Below are positions 63,896-64,000 of a stretch of DNA of 64,000 nucleotides, in pieces. Below the pieces are notes generated by a model. It was not told the DNA's origin. It did no database searches and saw nothing but the letters and a program-made list of their open reading frames with translations. Within the stretch, counting starts at the first letter, position 1. Each line of letters opens with the position of its first letter. A program made the translations under genes and the position numbers. This DNA is from CAWINX01 sp963702055. GTDB lineage: Bacteria; Actinomycetota; Thermoleophilia; Solirubrobacterales; 70-9. The stretch covers positions 930,001 through 994,000 of the forward strand of contig OY969702.1 in the NCBI GenBank assembly GCA_963702055.1, read 5' to 3'.

Positions 63896-64000
63896 CGCTT
63901 CCTTCCGTCACCACCTGTCGCTGGTTTCGACAAATTGTTGCATATTTTGCGTTTGTTGTAGACACTGCGCCAATTGCGTTTGGTGCAATTTGCGCCTAGA

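Overview
The window is high-GC bacterial DNA that fits a high-GC actinobacterium, most likely class Thermoleophilia (Solirubrobacterales-like). This placement is an inference from gene content: an actinobacterial-type LexA with a matching SOS box, a PknB-like kinase, AlkB-rubredoxin, large secreted Cys-Pro-rich proteins, GTG/TTG starts and the AAGGAG-type ribosome sites. No rRNA is present, so the taxonomy is not proven.

Bases 1-44,600 are ordinary chromosome. They hold a c-di-GMP enzyme, glutamine synthetase, a c-di-AMP riboswitch ahead of an RlpA-like wall protein, the RNase P RNA, an alkane hydroxylase operon (alkB, rubredoxin, TetR) behind a perfect palindrome, gatA, an RTX-repeat protein, two tRNAs, lexA, secG, a cytochrome c maturation set split over two loci (ccmI-like/ccmF/ccmE near 16-19 kb and ccmG/ccmH near 24-25 kb), argS, a Ser/Thr kinase, the glycolytic run gap-pgk-tpiA-gpmI, tgt, rapZ and uvrC. 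At 43.9-44.6 kb a MaoC-like gene is followed by a truncated second copy.

Bases 44,700-57,000 are an accessory block that resembles a degraded or integrated conjugative/plasmid-like element. It has a VirD4/TraD-like ATPase flanked by two winged-helix replication-relaxation-like proteins (a third lies nearby), two SSB-like OB-fold proteins, two small sigma factors plus a decayed sigma copy, several small proteins, and four TetR-related genes of which two lack any DNA-binding domain and one carries an extra ligand-type domain in front. Long nested inverted repeats, some with shared arm sequences, sit just upstream of or over the start of most minus-strand genes. No integrase or relaxase was recognised inside the window.

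Bases 57,000-64,000 look like a defence island: a HEPN-type protein divergent from an unknown gene, two membrane-anchored unknown proteins (one probably frameshifted), a NYN-domain nuclease-like protein, a TetR remnant, and a tightly overlapping minus-strand operon encoding a ubiquitin-like protein, an E2-like protein, a JAMM protease and an E1-like ThiF enzyme. The E2-like protein has no cysteine at all, and the E1-like protein shows no cysteine where the thioester cysteine is expected. This operon is the strongest candidate for an under-described system; its upstream side is cut by the window edge.
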